A DNA stretch of 64,000 bases from Mycobacterium sp. JS623 (lineage in GTDB: Bacteria > Actinomycetota > Actinomycetes > Mycobacteriales > Mycobacteriaceae): the NCBI RefSeq assembly GCF_000328565.1, contig NC_019957.1:62001-126000 (forward strand). Reading direction: 5' to 3'. The position numbers and the translations under genes were made by a program. The notes beneath the pieces are model-generated. The model saw nothing but the letters and a program-made list of their open reading frames with translations. It searched no databases and was not told where the DNA came from. Shown here in pieces: positions 54,897 to 63,848 of this stretch. Numbering within the stretch: the stretch's first letter is position 1; every line of letters begins with the position of its first letter.

Positions 54897-56348
54897 GTGG
54901 AGAAAACCATCTTCATCTCATATCCGCGGGCTAACAGGGCAGACCTGCAGCAACTGGTCGACCACCTCGAAGAGATGGGTTGCCGGCCATGGTTCGACGC
55001 CTCGCTGCACGGAGGACAAGACTGGTGGCAGGAGATCCTGCTGCAGATCCGCAACTGTGACGTCTTCATCTCCATCGTCTCCGAAGCTGGGCTGAATTCC
55101 GTCGCGTGCGCCCGCGAGTTCGAATGGGCCGAAACGCTGGGCAAGCCAGTCCTGCCTGTGGCCACCGAACCGGTTCCGGCGGGGCTCAACCGGCGCCTTA
55201 TCAGCAAGCACATCGTCGACTATTCCGTTCCCGCCGACCGTGACAAGGCTGCGCGCAAGCTGGCTGCCGCCCTGCTCACACTGCCGGCCCCGCAGCCGCT
55301 GGCTGACCCGCTGCCCACACCGCCCGCAGCGCCGCTGTCGTATCTGACCGACCTCGACGAGCGCGTCTCCTCGCCGAACCCCCTCAGCCAAAAAAAGCAG
55401 CGAGAAGTCGTCGACAGTCTCGAACCGGCGCTTCGGTCGGTCGATCCCGACGAGCGGCGCGGAGGACGCCGGATCCTCGAGCGGTTCGCGATCCGCGGTG
55501 ACTTGTTCGCCGACGTCGATCGCCGGATCCAGGAACTCAAGCGGCTCAGTGCGGAGCCGGCGCTGGGCCAATCGGCACACAAGGGCCTGCTGAAGGACAC
55601 TCCCGACAGCGCTCCGCCGGCCGATTCAGACGATCAGCGAAAAGAAGCCTCCGACAGGGAGGTTCAGTGCTTCCGGCAGTCCAATCTCGCGGTCCCGGCG
55701 ATCGTGACCGCCGTCGCGGCCATCACGGGGGCGATCCCGCCGCTCACGACGCTGAGCACGAACTATGCCTACCCGCCGGGGGTGTGGTACTTCCAAGATA
55801 TTTCGAGGATTCTGGTCGGTGTCACATTCTGTCTGCTTGCTCTGAAGGCCGAGTGTTTCTCGTCGAAGTTGCTCATGACGATCGGCTACTTGATGTTGCC
55901 GATCGCGATCCTTCAGACGATTGATCACGTGGTGGCGGCCGCGCGCCGGCTCTCCCATGACCAGGTGTACCAGCTTGCCACCGTCTACGCATATCCCGCT
56001 CTGCTCGCGTTGGCGTCAATGGTCGCGATTACGTTCGGGTGGTTGGTGTTGCGCGGTGAGCGGCTGGCGTGGGCCGTGATCCTGGCCGCGTGGGGCGGTT
56101 GCGGACTCGTGATGACCGTGCTGTCGTACATGGCCAGGCGCCATTCAGAGGTACCTCCGATCGCGGATTCCTTCCTCGTATTGCAGAACTTCGTTCTGCT
56201 CGCGGTCGCGATCCTGATGTTCCGCGAATCGCGGGCCTCACTTCGGCAGCTTGGCGCGACCGGCTACGGCAAGCTCTTCTCCACCGGCCGCGCCGCCGAT
56301 GAACAGGATGCGGCGGCTGTGAATGCGACAGCGTCAGAGCGGGGCTGA
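54897..56348 (+). CDS. TIR domain protein with multi-helix membrane C-terminus
   Basis: A 483-residue protein from GTG 54897. Residues 1-140: TIR domain (KTIFISYPRANRADLQQLVD, WFDASLHGGQDWWQEI, SVACAREFEWAETLGKPVLP with Glu74 as candidate catalytic residue). Residues about 145-260 form a Pro-rich then helical linker with LDERVSSPNPLSQKKQREVV, which resembles an effector-associated helical unit. The last 220 residues contain about six membrane helices. A TIR domain on a polytopic anchor could sense membrane damage. The start has a weak ribosome binding site. It lies in the same direction as, but 330 bases from, the STAND gene. Confidence 0.85.
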   Translation: MEKTIFISYPRANRADLQQLVDHLEEMGCRPWFDASLHGGQDWWQEILLQIRNCDVFISIVSEAGLNSVACAREFEWAETLGKPVLPVATEPVPAGLNRRLISKHIVDYSVPADRDKAARKLAAALLTLPAPQPLADPLPTPPAAPLSYLTDLDERVSSPNPLSQKKQREVVDSLEPALRSVDPDERRGGRRILERFAIRGDLFADVDRRIQELKRLSAEPALGQSAHKGLLKDTPDSAPPADSDDQRKEASDREVQCFRQSNLAVPAIVTAVAAITGAIPPLTTLSTNYAYPPGVWYFQDISRILVGVTFCLLALKAECFSSKLLMTIGYLMLPIAILQTIDHVVAAARRLSHDQVYQLATVYAYPALLALASMVAITFGWLVLRGERLAWAVILAAWGGCGLVMTVLSYMARRHSEVPPIADSFLVLQNFVLLAVAILMFRESRASLRQLGATGYGKLFSTGRAADEQDAAAVNATASERG

Positions 56349-56675
<327 letters not shown>

Positions 56676-56840
56676 ACGCGGCAACACGGTCGCGGCGGCG
56701 GTACCGGTCAGCGGCGGTATCACCGTCACCGAGTGGGGATGCGGTGCCGCACCACTTTCTGAACAGCAAATGGGACGTCGGGGCCGATCGCCGCCACTTC
56801 CTTGTCCCGTACTAATCCACACCGCGCGCTGGGCGCACGG

Positions 56841-57056
56841 TCACGACCGGTTGGGCGCATCGGCGATTTCAATCGCTGGTGCGGTGGAGCCGCCGTGGCG
56901 TCTGCGGCGGCGGCGCTGCGGTACTCGAAGCCCTTCTTCGCGCCAAAGGCGTTGCAGCTTCTGGTGATTGACTGCCCGGCCTTCAGCGCGGGCGTCGTGA
57001 TACGCAGGTCGGAACTCAAGCCGAGGGTGGTCCTTGGCGTACTGGCGAAGCCAGGT
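56841..57056 (-). pseudogene. IS3-family transposase (orfB) remnant
   Basis: A minus-strand frame of about 70 codons reads WLRQYAKDHPRLEFRPAYHD, then AVNHQKLQRLWREEGLRVPQ, RRRRR and STAPAIEIADAPNR before a stop. This is the conserved HTH/linker portion just before the DDE core of IS3-family OrfB proteins. Both ends are lost, and no terminal repeats are recognisable nearby. Confidence 0.75.
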
Positions 57057-57215
57057 TTGACGAAATCACAGTTAGTGGCGAAATACATTGTACGTCAAAG
57101 TACTTAGGACGATCTTACCGCTCGGGTATGAGTCGTCGGGTCCCGCCGGGTGTGCGCGTCGTCTTCTTGTCCAGCCGTTTGCCTCCATCGTCCGTTCGTC
57201 GCCCTGGTCGAATCG

Positions 57216-57480
57216 ACCCCACCCCCGCAGCTCCGGTTCTCGGCGGTAACACGGTGCGTTGGACTCAGTCGCCGACATGACCGCGTTACCAGTCGACGAG
57301 GACGCGGCCCAGCTCTGGGCGCTGTTACGCGTCCACCTCGCTGAGACCGGCCACAGGGTCGGCATCAAAGACCTATGGATCGCTGCGATCGCCGCCTCCA
57401 AGCATCTGCCGATAGTGACACAGCATCACGACTTCGACGTCCTCGAGGGAGTCGCTCGCATTGCTGTCATCCGCATGTGA
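57216..57480 (+). pseudogene. VapC-type PIN-domain toxin remnant (copy 1)
   Basis: The frame from about 57262 reads MTALPVDEDAAQLWALLRVH, LAETGHRVGIKDLWIAAIAA and LPIVTQHHDFDVLEGVARIA, the C-terminal half of a VapC PIN domain with its late acidic residues. Just upstream, in another frame, is PPQLRFSAVT, the matching preceding strand, so a frameshift separates them. The N-terminal half, with the first catalytic Asp, and the VapB antitoxin are absent. Its 3' end lies in a tandem duplication. Confidence 0.75.
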
Positions 57481-57862
57481 AAGCGGGATACGCTGAGTGG
57501 GAGCGTATTTCGGTGCTGGCTAAGGATCGCGTCCCTAACATCTCACTCTTACGTCACAGTGACGTAATGTTGGGGATTGGAATTGTGCTGTTGGCCAAGG
57601 GATTCCATCTGCCGATAGTTGGATCGCTGCGATCGCCGCCTCCAAGCATCTGCCGATAGTGACACAGCATCACGACTTCGACGTCCTCGAGGGAGTCGCT
57701 CGCATTGCTGTCATCCGCATGTGAAAACGGGATACGCTGAATGGGAGCGTATTTCGGTGCTGGCTAAGAATCGCGTCCTAACATCCCACCCTTACGTCAC
57801 AGTGACGTAATGTTAGGGACTGGAATTGCGCTGTTGGCCAAGGGATTCCACCTGCCGATAGT
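57376..57862. repeat. 244-bp tandem direct duplication
   Basis: Copy 1 begins TGGATCGCTGCGATCGCCGC at 57376 and copy 2 at 57620; the copies differ by few substitutions and one deleted C. Each includes the VapC 3' end (stop at 57480 and 57724) and the 19-base palindrome TTACGTCACAGTGACGTAA (57549-57567 and 57792-57810). The phrase CATCTGCCGATAGT recurs at both junctions and may have mediated the duplication. Confidence 0.9.
57620..57724 (+). pseudogene. VapC 3' remnant (copy 2)
   Basis: The second copy of the duplicated segment repeats the last 34 codons (WIAAIAASKHLPIVTQHHDF and on) and stop, without the upstream part. Confidence 0.7.
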
Positions 57863-58047
57863 TTATCTTATGTCAACTAGGCGTATAATCCCTTGGTGTA
57901 TAAGGCATTTGATTAATTGATAATGCTACTGTGTTGTTGTCCCAGCTCAGTGAATCGGTGATTTGCTCACTTTAAATGTCGCATTTGTTCCGACACGCTC
58001 AATGAAGGTGTCGCCCTTCTAGCCGAAGTGGTGCTTAAGTTGATTTT
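57863..58047. other. AT-rich junction with a possible transposon end
   Basis: This stretch is markedly AT-rich for the window. AATGTCGCATTTGTTCCGACA (near 57977) contains TGTCG/CGACA arms and precedes a TnsA-like remnant by about 50 bases, so it could be an end of a Tn7/TnsA-type element. No second end was found. Confidence 0.3.
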
Positions 58048-58431
58048 GTGACTGCTGCGGCAGCTGCTAATCACTGGGCACGCACTGCGGCCGAGTCGGA
58101 CACATTGTTCTATCGACTCCCGTACAGCTCGGGTGAGACGTGCGTTAGCGCGACCGCAGCGGGTGCGGTCGCTTTCGACTGCACCGCGGCGGCGCACCGA
58201 GGCATTCGGCCCTTTCGGGGTCAGCGGAATTATTGCGGTTTCTGGTGGTTCGCTCGCACGAAACGTCACGTGACATTCGAATCATGGTATGAGAGGGACC
58301 ATCTCATTGCGCTGGATTTTGATCCTTCGGTGCGCGGGGGTGGCCGAATAGCCATTCACAATGCGGTTCGACGCGTGTTGCCTTTGCCCTCTGGCACACG
58401 GTCAATACGTCACTGTGGCGCTTCGCGCTGA
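58048..58431 (+). pseudogene. TnsA-like transposase endonuclease remnant
   Basis: The reading contains YCGFWWFARTKRHVTFESWY, then ERDHLIALDFDPSV, the catalytic core start of TnsA-like endonucleases (typically ...GxYWSxxTGxHVxYESxLExxxLLLxDFDPxV). After DFDPSV the sequence should continue into QPFRL but instead becomes unrelated, so the gene is frame-disrupted and truncated. Residues 1-45 (TAAESDTLFYRLPYSSGETC and on) may be genuine N-terminal sequence. Confidence 0.65.
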
Positions 58432-58464
58432 GAATACTATTGCGCCCCAGCATGTTTCATGACG

Positions 58465-58494
58465 TTTCATGGATAATCTCTATTATCCATGAAA
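58465..58494. terminator. Perfect 13-bp inverted repeat with 4-nt loop downstream of the IclR gene
   Basis: TTTCATGGATAAT-CTCT-ATTATCCATGAAA. The hairpin lies about 180 bases past the stop of the leftward IclR gene. The stem is AT-rich and lacks a separate T-run, so a terminator is only one option; a protein-binding site or mobile-element end is another. Confidence 0.45.
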
Positions 58495-58674
58495 AATCCG
58501 GCGCCGATAATGCCCAAGTATGTCCGCCGGTAACACCGTTGCAGGAACACTTTTTTGGTGGCCAGCAGGCTGTGGGTACGTGTTCGGAGCGTCGACGATG
58601 CGGGACACTCTATGTCGGAATGCGCCGTGGCTTCTGCGATCTCGGCTCGGGTGTTGGCGCACGTGGCGAGTAGT

Positions 58675-59451
58675 TCAGTGTTTGCGACCAATGCGGCGGG
58701 TGAGGGCGTGGGCTGCGCGCATCAGCGTCTCCCCTAACTGTCGGTGTCGGTCTCCCGCGAAACGGAATTCCACGCCGGTCAGGCTCAGGGCCCACGTCGG
58801 CTGGTTTACCTCGTTGAACACGACTGCTGCGATGCCCCAACTGCCTTCGACAACCAGACCGGGGTTGAGCGAATATCCGTTCTTGCGCGTCTCGGCAATG
58901 CGCTCCCCAATTGCCCTACGCGAGTGCACTTTTCCGAACTCCCGTCGAAGGTCGGCGCGACCAAGGTAGTCGTCGATCTCACGGTCTGAGAGGTGGGCGA
59001 GCATCACCAGCCCGGCGGAGGCGACGCCGAGCGGGAACCGCTTGCCCGGATACAGCACGTGGGAGCGCAGCGGGAAGCTGCCTTCTTCTTCTGACACGCA
59101 GACCGATTCGTCTCCGCGGCGCACCGAGAGAAAGGCACTCTCCCCTGTGTCGCGGGCGAGAGTGCGCAAGATGTCTGCCGCCAATGGTGCCGCGTCATAG
59201 CGGGTGGCGGCCACGGAGCCGAGCAGGTAGATCTCCGGACCTAAAAACCACAGACCGCTGTCGCGGGCTCGATCGACAAGACCCTCGCGACTCAGTGCCA
59301 TGAGCATGCGGTGAGCGGTCGCGCGGGGGATGTCGGTGCGCTGCGCAAGTTCGGTGGTCGAGGCACCCGCCGACGGGTCGCGGCCAAGTGCGCGCAGGAT
59401 CGCTGCGGCCCGCGTGATGACCGGCGTACCCGAAACGCGCTCGACGCCCAC
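58675..59451 (-). CDS. IclR-family transcriptional regulator
   Basis: A 258-residue protein with an N-terminal winged helix (TPVITRAAAILRALGRDPSA, TTELAQRTDIPRATAHRMLM) and a C-terminal IclR ligand domain (YPGKRFPLGVASAGLVMLAH, NGYSLNPGLVVEGSWGIAAV). It lies divergent to scoA-scoB with a 175-base gap. A 7-bp inverted repeat (59462-59482) just upstream of its own start is a likely operator, giving autoregulation and control of the CoA-transferase genes. IclR regulators next to such genes often respond to aromatic or short-chain acid catabolites (family knowledge). Confidence 0.9.
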   Translation of the reverse strand: MGVERVSGTPVITRAAAILRALGRDPSAGASTTELAQRTDIPRATAHRMLMALSREGLVDRARDSGLWFLGPEIYLLGSVAATRYDAAPLAADILRTLARDTGESAFLSVRRGDESVCVSEEEGSFPLRSHVLYPGKRFPLGVASAGLVMLAHLSDREIDDYLGRADLRREFGKVHSRRAIGERIAETRKNGYSLNPGLVVEGSWGIAAVVFNEVNQPTWALSLTGVEFRFAGDRHRQLGETLMRAAHALTRRIGRKH

Positions 59452-59461
59452 GCCGCGATCT

Positions 59462-59482
59462 TACGTCCGCTCAGTGGACGTA
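59462..59482. promoter_or_regulatory. Putative IclR operator (inverted repeat TACGTCC-N7-GGACGTA)
   Basis: Seven-base arms and a seven-base centre. On the minus strand it reads TACGTCCACTGAGCGGACGT plus one base; its GTCCACTGAG core recurs at 63387 upstream of fadA4, and a related TCACTGAGTGA lies at 61140. Confidence 0.5.
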
Positions 59483-59626
59483 CCCTCAACTGGCCGTCCA
59501 CATCGATGAACACTTTCGGCTCAACCTGAGCCAGATATTGCATCCAACCAGCGCGAAGTGCTCTCCTGTGGGGGTGAGACGCGTTCTCGATGAACGAACG
59601 CGCCGAGTAGGGAGTCACCGATTGTC

Positions 59627-60394
59627 ATGAGCGGTAAGCAAGTCAAAGACGTCCATGAGGCCGTCGCCGATATCCGAGATGGTTCGTCGCTGGCCGTTGG
59701 CGGCTTCGGCCTGTGCGGGATCCCCGACGCGCTGATCGCCGCCCTGGCCGAATTGGGCTCCGGCGATCTCGAAGTCTTCTCGAACAACTGCGGAGTTGAC
59801 GGCGAAGGGCTGGGCGTCCTGCTTGACCTCGGCCGAATCCGTCGAGTCACCGCGTCCTACGTCGGGGAGAACAAAGAGTTCGCTCGGCAGTACCTCGCCG
59901 GCGAGCTCGAGGTCGCACTGACCCCCCAGGGCACACTGGCAGAACGGCTGCGTGCGGGCGGGGCCGGAATCCCAGCCTTCTACACACCCGCTGGGATCGG
60001 AACACCTGTGGCCGACGGAGGCCTGCCATGGCTCTACGCCACCGACGGAACCGTCGCCGTCGCGTCGCCCGCCAAGGAAACACGCGAATTCGATGGCCAG
60101 CGATTCGTGCTCGAGACAGGCATCCGCACCGACTTCGCCCTCGTACACGCGAAACTGGGGGACGCGGACGGAAACCTTGTGTTCGACAAGACCGCGATGA
60201 ACTTCAACCCCCTGGCGGCGATGGCGGGCCAGATCACCATCGCACAGGTCGAAACACTTTTTGCGCCAGGAGAACTCGACCCCGAAGCGATTCACCTTCC
60301 CGGTATCTTCGTGCAGCGCATCGTCGAAACCGGGCCGCAGCGAACCCGCATCGAGAAACGCACCGTGCGAGACAAGGTGGTAGCCCACTCATGA
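59627..60394 (+). CDS. scoA: 3-oxoacid CoA-transferase subunit A
   Basis: A 255-residue alpha subunit. It has the [16 protein letters not shown] loop near the N-terminus, [40 protein letters not shown] and [17 protein letters not shown], all typical of succinyl-CoA:3-ketoacid CoA-transferase (ScoA) and close relatives such as PcaI. With ScoB it moves CoA between succinyl-CoA and acetoacetate (or 3-oxoadipate) in the cytosol. The stop overlaps the scoB start (ATGA). The neighbouring acetyl-CoA acetyltransferase favours the acetoacetate role. Confidence 0.92.
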   Translation: MSGKQVKDVHEAVADIRDGSSLAVGGFGLCGIPDALIAALAELGSGDLEVFSNNCGVDGEGLGVLLDLGRIRRVTASYVGENKEFARQYLAGELEVALTPQGTLAERLRAGGAGIPAFYTPAGIGTPVADGGLPWLYATDGTVAVASPAKETREFDGQRFVLETGIRTDFALVHAKLGDADGNLVFDKTAMNFNPLAAMAGQITIAQVETLFAPGELDPEAIHLPGIFVQRIVETGPQRTRIEKRTVRDKVVAHS

Positions 60395-61098
60395 CCGACG
60401 ATTCGACAGCCGTGGGTTGGAGTCGAGCCGAGATGGCGCGCCGCGTCGCCCTCGAAATGCAGGATGGCCAGTACGTGAACCTCGGGATCGGGTTACCGAC
60501 GCTGATTCCCGCTTACCTGGATCCCGCGCTGCGCATCACGCTGCACTCGGAGAACGGGATTCTGGGGACTGGCCCCTATCCGACCGAAGACGAGGTGGAC
60601 GCCAACCTCATCAATGCGGGCAAGGAAACCGTGACCGTGCTCAACGGGGCTAGTTTCTTCGACTCCGCCCTGTCGTTCGGGATGATTCGCGGCGGACACG
60701 TCGACGTCGCTGTGCTTGGCGGTATGCAAGTATCACGCCACGGCGATCTCGCCAACTGGATGGTGCCCGGCAAGATGGTCAAGGGCATGGGCGGCGCCAT
60801 GGACTTGGTACACGGCGCCACCCGCGTCATCGTCCTGATGGAACACGTCGACAAGAACGGTCAACCCAAGATCGTCGACCAATGCACGCTTCCGCTGACC
60901 GGCGAACGCGTCGTGCACCGCATCGTGACTGACTTGGCCGTCATCGACGTCGACGGAGACGGGTCGCTGACCCTCGTCGAGACGGCACCAGGTGTCACGA
61001 TCGATCACGTCCTGTCCGCTACGGGTGCACCGCTGACACTCAGCGACGCGTTGACGCAACGAAGCCAGGACACAGTCATGTCATCGCCCATTGGGTGA
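60391..61098 (+). CDS. scoB: 3-oxoacid CoA-transferase subunit B
   Basis: A 235-residue beta subunit; ATG 60391 overlaps the scoA stop. It contains the catalytic glutamate in HSENGILG (Glu54), preceded by [13 protein letters not shown], and the conserved [20 protein letters not shown] and [13 protein letters not shown] segments. The glutamate forms the covalent glutamyl-CoA intermediate (family knowledge). Translation coupling ensures a 1:1 ratio with ScoA. Confidence 0.93.
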   Translation: MTDDSTAVGWSRAEMARRVALEMQDGQYVNLGIGLPTLIPAYLDPALRITLHSENGILGTGPYPTEDEVDANLINAGKETVTVLNGASFFDSALSFGMIRGGHVDVAVLGGMQVSRHGDLANWMVPGKMVKGMGGAMDLVHGATRVIVLMEHVDKNGQPKIVDQCTLPLTGERVVHRIVTDLAVIDVDGDGSLTLVETAPGVTIDHVLSATGAPLTLSDALTQRSQDTVMSSPIG

Positions 61099-61139
61099 GT
61101 GTTTGAGTCGAGGCCTGTGGCTGCATGATCACGCCGGTA

Positions 61140-61150
61140 TCACTGAGTGA
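61140..61150. promoter_or_regulatory. Palindromic TCACTGAGTGA site upstream of the NmrA-like gene
   Basis: A perfect 5-1-5 palindrome 28 bases before the start of the oxidoreductase; CACTGAGTGA also occurs at 63390-63399. It may be a weaker IclR site. Confidence 0.35.
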
Positions 61151-61177
61151 CCGCTCCATTGACCTGAAAGAACATCC

Positions 61178-62041
61178 GTGACCGTCGTCGGGATTAGCGG
61201 CGCCTCGGGCGCGCTCGGCCGCCTCACCGCACAATACGTTCTGCAGAGCTATCCGACTAACAACGTGGTGCTACTGAGCCGCACACCAGCATCGGTCGCG
61301 CTCTCCACGCCGCGGGGAGTAACCGTGCGGCACGCCGACTTTGACGAACCTGAACGACTCGTCGATGCATTCCGTGGGATCGACGTGCTCCTGTTGATCT
61401 CGACAGACGCCATAGGGCAGCGCAGCGCGCAACATCAGGGGGCGATCACCGCGGCCGCCGCCGCACGAGTTGCCCGCATCGTCTACACATCAACGACCAA
61501 CGCCGATCACGATTTCCCAACACAGCTGCAACCGCTCACCGATGATCACTCCGCGACCGAGGAGGCGCTGCGCGGGGCCGGACCGTCATGGACGTTGTTG
61601 CGCAACGCTTTCTATTTCGAAGCGTTCGCACGGTTGTTCTCTGACACTGCCGCCACCGGACAGCTGGTCACCAACTACGGCTCCGGCTGTCACGCAGCCG
61701 TCTCACGTGATGATTGTGCCGCTGCAGCAGCCGCCGTTCTGGTGGGCCAGGGCCACGATGGCGGCGTGTACGACATCACCGGCCCGGAGTTACTCGACAA
61801 CGAGGCGGTCGCGGCGGCTTTGGCCGCGCAATATCGTCGACCAGTCGCCGTGTTTCACGCAAGCGACGACGACTATTACAACGAGTCGCTCGCAGCCGGG
61901 ATACCTGCTGCCGAGGCAAATCTCCTCACCGGCTTCGGCATCAGCGTCCGCACGGGGCTCATGCAGGCCCCGCTGGGAGATACCGACAAGCTCATCGGCC
62001 GGCCTGCGACCAGCCTGCAGGGATACCTCACCTTCAACTAG
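61178..62041 (+). CDS. NmrA-like NAD(P)-binding oxidoreductase (QOR2/YtfG type)
   Basis: A 287-residue protein from GTG 61178. The N-terminal GISGASGALGRLTAQYVL is the GxxGxxG dinucleotide motif; VTVRHADFDEPERLVDAFRG and RIVYTSTTNAD follow the atypical short-chain reductase plan, without the Tyr-x3-Lys of classical SDRs, as in NmrA/QOR2 quinone oxidoreductases. The likely reaction is NAD(P)H-dependent quinone or aldehyde reduction. It is 79 bases behind scoB and may be co-regulated. Confidence 0.85.
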   Translation: MTVVGISGASGALGRLTAQYVLQSYPTNNVVLLSRTPASVALSTPRGVTVRHADFDEPERLVDAFRGIDVLLLISTDAIGQRSAQHQGAITAAAAARVARIVYTSTTNADHDFPTQLQPLTDDHSATEEALRGAGPSWTLLRNAFYFEAFARLFSDTAATGQLVTNYGSGCHAAVSRDDCAAAAAAVLVGQGHDGGVYDITGPELLDNEAVAAALAAQYRRPVAVFHASDDDYYNESLAAGIPAAEANLLTGFGISVRTGLMQAPLGDTDKLIGRPATSLQGYLTFN

Positions 62042-62053
62042 CCTTCGCCGCCG

Positions 62054-63235
62054 TCAGGGACGCCGCAGGATGAGCGCGTCGCCCTGGCCTCCCGCACCAC
62101 AGAGTGCCGCCACGGCGTAGCCCGAGCCGCGTCGTGCCAGCTCAAGGGCGGCGTGCAGGGTGATGCGCGCCCCGGACATGCCGATCGGGTGGCCGATCGC
62201 GATCGCACCCCCATTGACGTTCACCTTCTGCGGGTCGACGCCGAGCTCCTTCGTCGACGCCAGCGCCACCGCCGCGAACGCCTCGTTGATCTCGATGACA
62301 TCGAGCTGATCGACCGAGATGCCCTCGCGGGCAACGGCTTTCTTGATGGCGTTGACCGGCTGCGACTGCAGGGTGGAGTCGGGGCCTGCGACGACGCCGT
62401 GGGCGCCGATCTCGCACAGCCAGGTCAGGCCCAGCTCCTGGGCCTTGGATTTGTTCATCACGACGACGGCAGCGGCGCCGTCGGAGATCTGCGACGCCGA
62501 CCCTGCGGTGATGGTGCCGTCCTTGCGGAACGCCGGCCGCAGCCCGGCCAGCGATTCGGCGGTGGTGTTGGCCCGGATGCCCTCGTCCTCGGTGAACTCG
62601 ATGGGATCGCCCTTGCGCTGCGGGATCTTCACCGGCACCACTTCGTCGGCGAAGACGCCGTCTTTCCATGCGGCAGCGGCCTTTTGGTGCGAGGCCGCGG
62701 CGACCTCGTCCTGCTGGGCGCGGGTGAACTGGTCGACGTCGTTGCGCTGCTCGGTCAGCGCGCCCATCGGCTGGTCGGTGAACACGTCGTGCAGCCCGTC
62801 GTAGGCCATGTGGTCGAGCACGGTCACGTCGCCGTACTTGTAACCCGCGCGGCTGTCCATCAACAGATGCGGCGCCTTGGTCATCGACTCCTGGCCGCCG
62901 GCCACCACGACGTCGAATTCGCCGGCGCGAATGAGCTGATCGGCCAGCGCGATCGCGTCGATACCCGACAAGCACATCTTGTTGATCGTCAGCGCCGGCA
63001 CATCCCAGCCGATCCCCGCGCCGACAGCGGCCTGCCGGGCAGGCATCTGACCCGCGCCCGCGGTCAGCACCTGACCCATGATCACGTACTCAACGAGGGA
63101 CGCCCGAACCTTTGCCTTCTCCAGCGCACCAGCAATGGCGATGGCACCCAAATCGCTGCCGGAGAAGTCTTTCAGCGAACCCATAAGCTTGCCTACAGGA
63201 GTACGTGCTCCAGCAACAATCACCGACGTCGTCAT
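62054..63235 (-). CDS. fadA4: Acetyl-CoA acetyltransferase (thiolase)
   Basis: A 393-residue thiolase; ATG 63235 chosen, since the 14 residues upstream are not thiolase-like. The acyl-accepting Cys88 is in [10 protein letters not shown], His349 in AIAIGHPIG, and the second catalytic Cys379 in [10 protein letters not shown]. Nearly the whole sequence ([40 protein letters not shown]) follows mycobacterial FadA4 (Rv1323 type). It condenses or cleaves acetoacetyl-CoA/acetyl-CoA and so completes the ScoAB ketone-body pathway. It is convergent with the NmrA-like gene (12-base gap). Confidence 0.95.
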   Translation of the reverse strand: MTTSVIVAGARTPVGKLMGSLKDFSGSDLGAIAIAGALEKAKVRASLVEYVIMGQVLTAGAGQMPARQAAVGAGIGWDVPALTINKMCLSGIDAIALADQLIRAGEFDVVVAGGQESMTKAPHLLMDSRAGYKYGDVTVLDHMAYDGLHDVFTDQPMGALTEQRNDVDQFTRAQQDEVAAASHQKAAAAWKDGVFADEVVPVKIPQRKGDPIEFTEDEGIRANTTAESLAGLRPAFRKDGTITAGSASQISDGAAAVVVMNKSKAQELGLTWLCEIGAHGVVAGPDSTLQSQPVNAIKKAVAREGISVDQLDVIEINEAFAAVALASTKELGVDPQKVNVNGGAIAIGHPIGMSGARITLHAALELARRGSGYAVAALCGAGGQGDALILRRP

Positions 63236-63848
63236 TTGATGCCTCCAACAGCTGGATGTCGTCTCGGTCCTAATCACCTCGGACGGCGTCCGCCAGGTGG
63301 TTCACGCTCACAGTGCACCTAGATGGGCTGATGCTGCAACAATGTCGCCGGAGGCTTTCACGCGGTGAGAGGTCATGGCTGTTCGCGTCCACTGAGTGAG
63401 CGTTCGTTGATCCCGTCGGCGGCATGCGACCAATTGGATGTCGAGGCGATCGTCAGTCGCACTAGGTGGCAAGGCATTTGGCCCATCATGTCTTCCAGCG
63501 CCTCTTGTTCCCGTTTTTGGCTGCGGTTTATTGAGCAGATGCCGCTAGACGCGCAGCACGAGTGGGACCGCCACCGTCTGGTGGATGCCGATGCCATCCT
63601 GGCCAGCCTGCGTACCGCGCCGACCACTCTCGGCGTGGTGCCGCGGCCGCAGAGTTGTGGCATGTCAACGGCGCCCCACGAAGGTGGGCGTTATTGCATC
63701 GGTAACCAGACCGTTCTGCGGTGATTGCGGACTTCCATCAACCACAGCATCCGATGAGCGCCATCGGAGGGTAAGTCCGGCGTTCGCTACACCGGGTGAT
63801 GTCACCGGACGTCATGACTTGAATTGTCCTCACGCTGTATCTTTGCGC
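63236..63848. promoter_or_regulatory. Intergenic region between fadA4 and the adenylate cyclase gene
   Basis: About 610 bases. GTCCACTGAGTGAG at 63387-63400 matches the core of the IclR operator at 59462. Open frames here (for example plus 63365-63724) show no family resemblance. Confidence 0.4.

Noticed and set aside
63365..63724. 119-codon plus-strand frame upstream of the adenylate cyclase
   Set aside because: No ribosome binding site and no recognised family; the opposite strand is also open.
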